DNA of 64,000 nucleotides from Legionella_C sp048541585. Its GTDB lineage: Bacteria; Pseudomonadota; Gammaproteobacteria; Legionellales; Legionellaceae. The notes beneath the pieces were generated by a model. The model saw nothing but the letters and a program-made list of their open reading frames with translations, did no database searches and was not told the origin of the DNA. The stretch spans positions 2,728,001-2,792,000 of the forward strand of contig NZ_CP183303.1 in NCBI RefSeq assembly GCF_048541585.1. The letters are read 5' to 3'. This document shows positions 60,735 to 64,000 of this stretch, in pieces. A program made the position numbers and the translations under genes. Every line of letters begins with the position of its first letter. Within the stretch, counting starts at the first letter, position 1.

Positions 60735-61665
60735 GGATGAGACATTATTTGAACTTATTTTTAATAGCTTGTCATTAGGCATCATTCTTGTTAAAAAAGA
60801 TAATACTATTTATGCTTGGAATAAATGGCTAGAAAATATCACCAACATTTCACCTGACAATGCCATCGGTAAGTCTTTGGATATGATATTTCCTTTAAGT
60901 ACCCGTTTTGAGTGGGCATTAGAACAAGTCTTAAAATATGGTCACCCACAAATTATTTCCTCATTACTTAACAAATTTCTTTTTCCAGTTTCAATAAATA
61001 AAAGCTCATTTAGTAATTTAGATCAAATGCCACAAGATATTGAAATCCTACCTATAAATTATAAACAACAAGATATGGCGCTAGTGATTATTAAAGATGT
61101 TTCGGCTAAAGTTCATTTAAAAAATACTTTATTGAGTATGGCTGCAAAATTTGAAACAAGCAGTTTTGTTGATATGCTAACTGGCTGTTATAATAGACGA
61201 TTTTTATTTAAATATTTAGAAGCAGAATTAAGTACCGCAAAACGGCAAAATTATAATATAATTTGCTATCTTTTTGATATTGATTTTTTTAAAAAAATAA
61301 ATGATGAATTGGGTCATAATGCCGGTGATGAAGTATTAATTTCTTTTTCTAAATTAACTCAATCACTTTTAAGGCCTAATGATACTTTTTTTCGCTATGG
61401 AGGCGAAGAGTTCATATTAATTAGCTCGCAAGTAGAGCTGCAAGATGTACCCCGCATTGCTCATCGAATACGTACTGAGTTAGAAGAAACTTCTAGCCAT
61501 AGTGGTATAAAAAGAAAGATAACTTGTAGCTGTGGTATCGGCTATTGGACACCAGCGAGCCCGCCCATTACCGTAGAAAAATTGATAAATTTAGCAGATA
61601 TCCAGTTATATAAAGCAAAAAATCAAGGAAGAAATTGCGTGGTAATGGATAACCATCCGGTTTAA
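60727..61665 (+). CDS. PAS-GGDEF diguanylate cyclase
   Basis: 312 residues. N-terminal PAS-like domain (LIFNSLSLGIILVKKDNTIYAWNKWLENI), a linker helix near 125-145, then GGDEF with DMLTGCYNRRFL, DIDFFKKINDELGHNAGDE and an intact active loop GGEEF (225-229). The inhibitory site R216-P-N-D219 stands five residues before it, as needed for c-di-GMP feedback. It should make c-di-GMP as pathway output. Unlike WspR it has no receiver domain. Last gene of the operon; overlaps cheC by 8 bases. Confidence 0.94.
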   Translation: MIKDETLFELIFNSLSLGIILVKKDNTIYAWNKWLENITNISPDNAIGKSLDMIFPLSTRFEWALEQVLKYGHPQIISSLLNKFLFPVSINKSSFSNLDQMPQDIEILPINYKQQDMALVIIKDVSAKVHLKNTLLSMAAKFETSSFVDMLTGCYNRRFLFKYLEAELSTAKRQNYNIICYLFDIDFFKKINDELGHNAGDEVLISFSKLTQSLLRPNDTFFRYGGEEFILISSQVELQDVPRIAHRIRTELEETSSHSGIKRKITCSCGIGYWTPASPPITVEKLINLADIQLYKAKNQGRNCVVMDNHPV

Positions 61666-61742
61666 TTATTTTACTTAGCTAAATTGTTGTGCAGTTAAGT
61701 CCTAATAGTTTCCTTGCGCAACTCTATACCATTAAGTTAAGT

Positions 61743-61776
61743 AAGTAGCTTTTTGCTACTTGTAAGCTCTTTTTTG
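61743..61776 (+). terminator. Hairpin after chemosensory operon
   Basis: AAGTAGC-TTTTT-GCTACTT (61743-61761), followed at 61769 by TCTTTTTTGC. It lies 78 bp after the cyclase stop and before the convergent permease gene. Confidence 0.55.
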
Positions 61777-61801
61777 CTTTTACTTGGTCTTCTCTCCCTT
61801 T

Positions 61802-63040
61802 TCAGTCTCCTTGAAGAAAATAGGCATAAATTACAAGATTGATTAATGTAAGCGGGATTCCTATTTTTATAAAATCAAAAAATCCAAATCCCTCAATTCC
61901 ACGCTTTTCACTATTTTGAATAATAATGATATTAGAAGCAGCACCTAAAATAGATACATTACCAGCAATGGTGCTACCCACTGCTAGAGATAATAAGCTT
62001 AAATTAGAAGGTGAATGCTGCATTATTAGAGGCAAGTACAACGCAACCAATGGCACATTTGAAATAAACTGGCTAAGAATAACGCTAATTAGCAAAATAA
62101 CCGCAATATGAGTCACTGAAATGTGAAAATGATTTATGTTCGTTTGGAAAAAACCACTATCCCATACACTTTGCATGAGAATGAAAGTACTCGCGAAAAA
62201 AACTAATGTCCCCCAATCCAATTTTTTTATAAAAATCCATCGTTGATTACTTAATAAAATAGGTATAGCCGATAGAAGAGCAATATAGCTAAAATTTATT
62301 TGTAATTTTGAGTGAAGAAAGTCCATTACAATTTTGATACTCACTAGCATAAACATCATTGTCAAACTTATTTTAACTAGCCTAACAGTATGAAAATCGG
62401 TGATTGGTGTTGGGAGAGGTTTTTCAATGGTTGTATTTAATTGGTCTCGGTAAATCAAATAAATAAATAGGTACGTTACAGCCAGATTTAATAACGTTGG
62501 AATGGTCAGGTATTTAATAAAAACAATAAAGGGGGAAATCATTTCTCCTTTTATCGCGATCAATAAATTCTGTGGATTGCCTATTGGGCTCAAAGCACTT
62601 CCAATCGTTATTGAAAAGGCTAAAGCAAAGAGTAATGGCTTAATTAAATTTTTATGTAATTTACAGAGTTGTAATATAATAGGCGTACCAATAATGGCTA
62701 TCGTATCATTCATTATCAATGCTGCACCCAGCCCAAGTATAAAAACAATTATCAATAACGCTTGTTTTCCAGTATTGGAATAATAAAAAATCTGATCAGT
62801 TAAGTGTTCCAAATAACCACTTTCTTCTGCAGCCTGTGAAATAAAAAAAATACCAAGCAAATAAAACATCACTTCCGGTTCAATAGACTTAAGTGCGTTT
62901 AATGGAGTAATTTGCTGCAACAACATAGTGGCAATAGCACCTGCAGCCATAATCGCCCATATAGGAATAACAACACTTATTATTCTGCGCAATGCAATTG
63001 CAATGAGTACAATCAGAAGAATAAAGACTGCAGCAGACAT
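61802..63040 (-). CDS. SLC13/ArsB/NhaD-type ion transporter superfamily permease
   Basis: 412 residues with eleven or twelve membrane helices. IMNDTIAIIGTPIILQLCKL, SPIGNPQNLLIA and ILGAASNIIIIQNSE are the inverted-repeat 'NDT/SNP..A..GNP.N..I' motifs of the IT superfamily (ArsB, CitM, SLC13). Substrate could be an anion, arsenite or Na+/H+; it cannot be decided here. Convergent with the cyclase gene. Confidence 0.85.
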   Translation of the reverse strand: MSAAVFILLIVLIAIALRRIISVVIPIWAIMAAGAIATMLLQQITPLNALKSIEPEVMFYLLGIFFISQAAEESGYLEHLTDQIFYYSNTGKQALLIIVFILGLGAALIMNDTIAIIGTPIILQLCKLHKNLIKPLLFALAFSITIGSALSPIGNPQNLLIAIKGEMISPFIVFIKYLTIPTLLNLAVTYLFIYLIYRDQLNTTIEKPLPTPITDFHTVRLVKISLTMMFMLVSIKIVMDFLHSKLQINFSYIALLSAIPILLSNQRWIFIKKLDWGTLVFFASTFILMQSVWDSGFFQTNINHFHISVTHIAVILLISVILSQFISNVPLVALYLPLIMQHSPSNLSLLSLAVGSTIAGNVSILGAASNIIIIQNSEKRGIEGFGFFDFIKIGIPLTLINLVIYAYFLQGD

Positions 63041-63396
63041 GCCGTTTTTCCTTGTATCTATTCACAGGTAAAATCAATATTAAAGTTATTTTTTAATTTT
63101 TTGATAAAGGCTTTAGAGATGAACATTGTTTATATGCTAAATAAGTTTTAATGACTTTTAAAGCAAAACACTTAACTTATAAAAATGAAGACATGCTTTA
63201 AATCTTCATGCAAAGCAATTTTAAAGAATGCTTATAAAATAAATCACTAAATGATTTAGCATAAACTGGCCGATACTCAGAATCAAACACAGTATCGACC
63301 TTAAGGCGCTGCGCGTGAATTAACTCCCTATCTACTAAAGTTCAGTAGCTAGGCGCATTCTAGCTTTAACAATATTCTGATATAACCCTAATCGCT
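63041..63396. other. Intergenic region without visible genes
   Basis: 356 bp, AT-rich. No gene, clear promoter or strong hairpin was seen. Confidence 0.45.
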
Positions 63397-64000
63397 CTAG
63401 TTAATAAATTTAAAATAACTGATTAAGTCATCTAAGTCATTATCATTTAAGCCAGCATAACTGGAGCCACTCATACGGCCATTAGGAATTTGTCTTACTG
63501 AAGCAGGATTACGTATAAATTGTTTGAGCTTTCTTACATCAGGATAATAAGCAAATACATTTTTAGGTGAGGTTAAATTAGGACCTATATGCCCTTTTCC
63601 TATATTATTTATGGTATGGCAAGAGGAGCAGTGGCTCACATAAACTTGATAGCCATTCAAAATTTGTTTTTTCTTAAGTGTGGGTAGATTCTTTGGTGCA
63701 GCTATAACTTGTGTTTCATTTAATGTAGCATGTTCAATAATTTTAGTAGTACTCCATGCCCAGTATTCATCAGAAATATAAGAACGCTTAGGATGGGTCC
63801 AGATAAGAGCATAGGGACCTGCGGTAGTATTAGTATGATTAAATAGAATTGGCCATTTACTTTCAGGCTCAATAGCTAGATAAGCAACCGAAGCATTTTT
63901 GTTGCAATTTAATAAATAATGAGCGGGAATTAATACTGAAAAATCATCCTCAGCAATAAATTCAAGAATACTCTCAGGATTTATGGCATAACGCTTTAAT
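63397..64000 (-). CDS. Cytochrome c fusion protein, 5' end outside window
   Basis: The frame is open from the window edge to TAA at 63397 with at least 200 residues; a TTG at 63660 is internal and not the start. The N-terminal visible part (FIAEDDFSVLIPAHYLL, ASVAYLAIEPESKWPILF, AGPYALIWTHPKRSYISDEYWAW) resembles the beta domain with 'DGF...IPA..LL...AYLAIE....WP' and 'AGPF.LVW..P' found before cytochrome c domains in several proteobacteria. The C-terminal 88 residues are a class I cytochrome c: CSSCH haem site, IGPNLTSP, and GRMSGSSYAGL giving the Met ligand. Periplasmic electron transfer is likely. Confidence 0.75.
   Translation of the reverse strand, partial: LKRYAINPESILEFIAEDDFSVLIPAHYLLNCNKNASVAYLAIEPESKWPILFNHTNTTAGPYALIWTHPKRSYISDEYWAWSTTKIIEHATLNETQVIAAPKNLPTLKKKQILNGYQVYVSHCSSCHTINNIGKGHIGPNLTSPKNVFAYYPDVRKLKQFIRNPASVRQIPNGRMSGSSYAGLNDNDLDDLISYFKFIN

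Noticed and set aside
52805..61665. Flagellar chemotaxis cluster
   Set aside because: The CheR has TPR repeats, the kinase has its own REC and apparently no P2 domain, two CheW proteins are present and the last gene is a diguanylate cyclase. There are no flagellar or motor genes. The set fits alternative-function (Wsp-like) systems.

Overview
The window is an AT-rich (roughly one third G+C by eye) stretch of a gammaproteobacterial chromosome. It most likely comes from Legionella or a close relative in the Legionellales. This rests on the mix of ordinary housekeeping genes with long, helical, unrecognisable or eukaryotic-like proteins (leucine-rich repeats, a J-domain-like motif, a papain-like Cys/His protein, low-complexity tails). 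That pattern is typical of Dot/Icm effector-rich genomes. The species and the effector status are inferences; no Dot/Icm gene lies in the window.

Left end (1-5656): a graspetide (microviridin-like, omega-ester/amide peptide) locus on the minus strand. It has two MvdD-type ATP-grasp ligases, two 58-residue precursor peptides with LxxVTGG double-glycine leaders (one at 1842-2018), an exported HEAT-repeat protein and the start of a HlyD-type exporter subunit cut by the window edge. A divergent XRE/S24-like regulator, whose S24 catalytic residues look lost, sits at its head. Two copies of a 146-bp inverted-repeat element lie inside the locus.

5700-33700: ThpR, ABC-F ATPase, beta-carbonic anhydrase, UbiX, an FAD oxidoreductase plus hybrid histidine kinase pair, a GNAT/phosphotransferase-fold/MATE run, an amino-acid permease, a ferritin-like protein with a tiny membrane protein, and umuDC. 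Between them are large unknown proteins that are effector candidates. One pair (27636-28475 and 29079-30149) is paralogous, and both genes have a TTAAT-N6-TTAAT motif (PmrA-box-like) upstream.

33700-48900: pirin, a DUF1622 gene bracketed by two inverted-repeat elements, an LRR protein, an LptA-like secreted protein, a DJ-1/PfpI protein with a perfect 19-bp inverted repeat before its ribosome binding site, an MBL hydrolase, a DUF4434-like protein, Tag glycosylase, a CaCA exchanger, a complete tripartite efflux operon (outer membrane factor, HlyD, MFS), a block of 118-bp tandem repeats and a candidate papain-like cysteine peptidase.

49000-52600: a locally amplified surface-protein locus, with three polyproline lipoprotein genes, one intact outer-membrane protein gene and two truncated copies of that gene, followed by 180-bp tandem repeats.

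52805-61665: a tightly overlapping nine-gene chemosensory operon of the Wsp/alternative-function type: CheW, CheR-TPR, CheW, Aer-like PAS receptor, CheA-REC, CheB, stand-alone REC, CheC phosphatase, PAS-GGDEF diguanylate cyclase. The output that is one REC-GGDEF protein (WspR) in Pseudomonas appears split here into separate REC and GGDEF proteins with an added CheC. With the graspetide locus, it is the most interesting system in the window. The right end holds an SLC13/ArsB-like permease and the C-terminal part of a cytochrome c fusion protein that runs off the edge.
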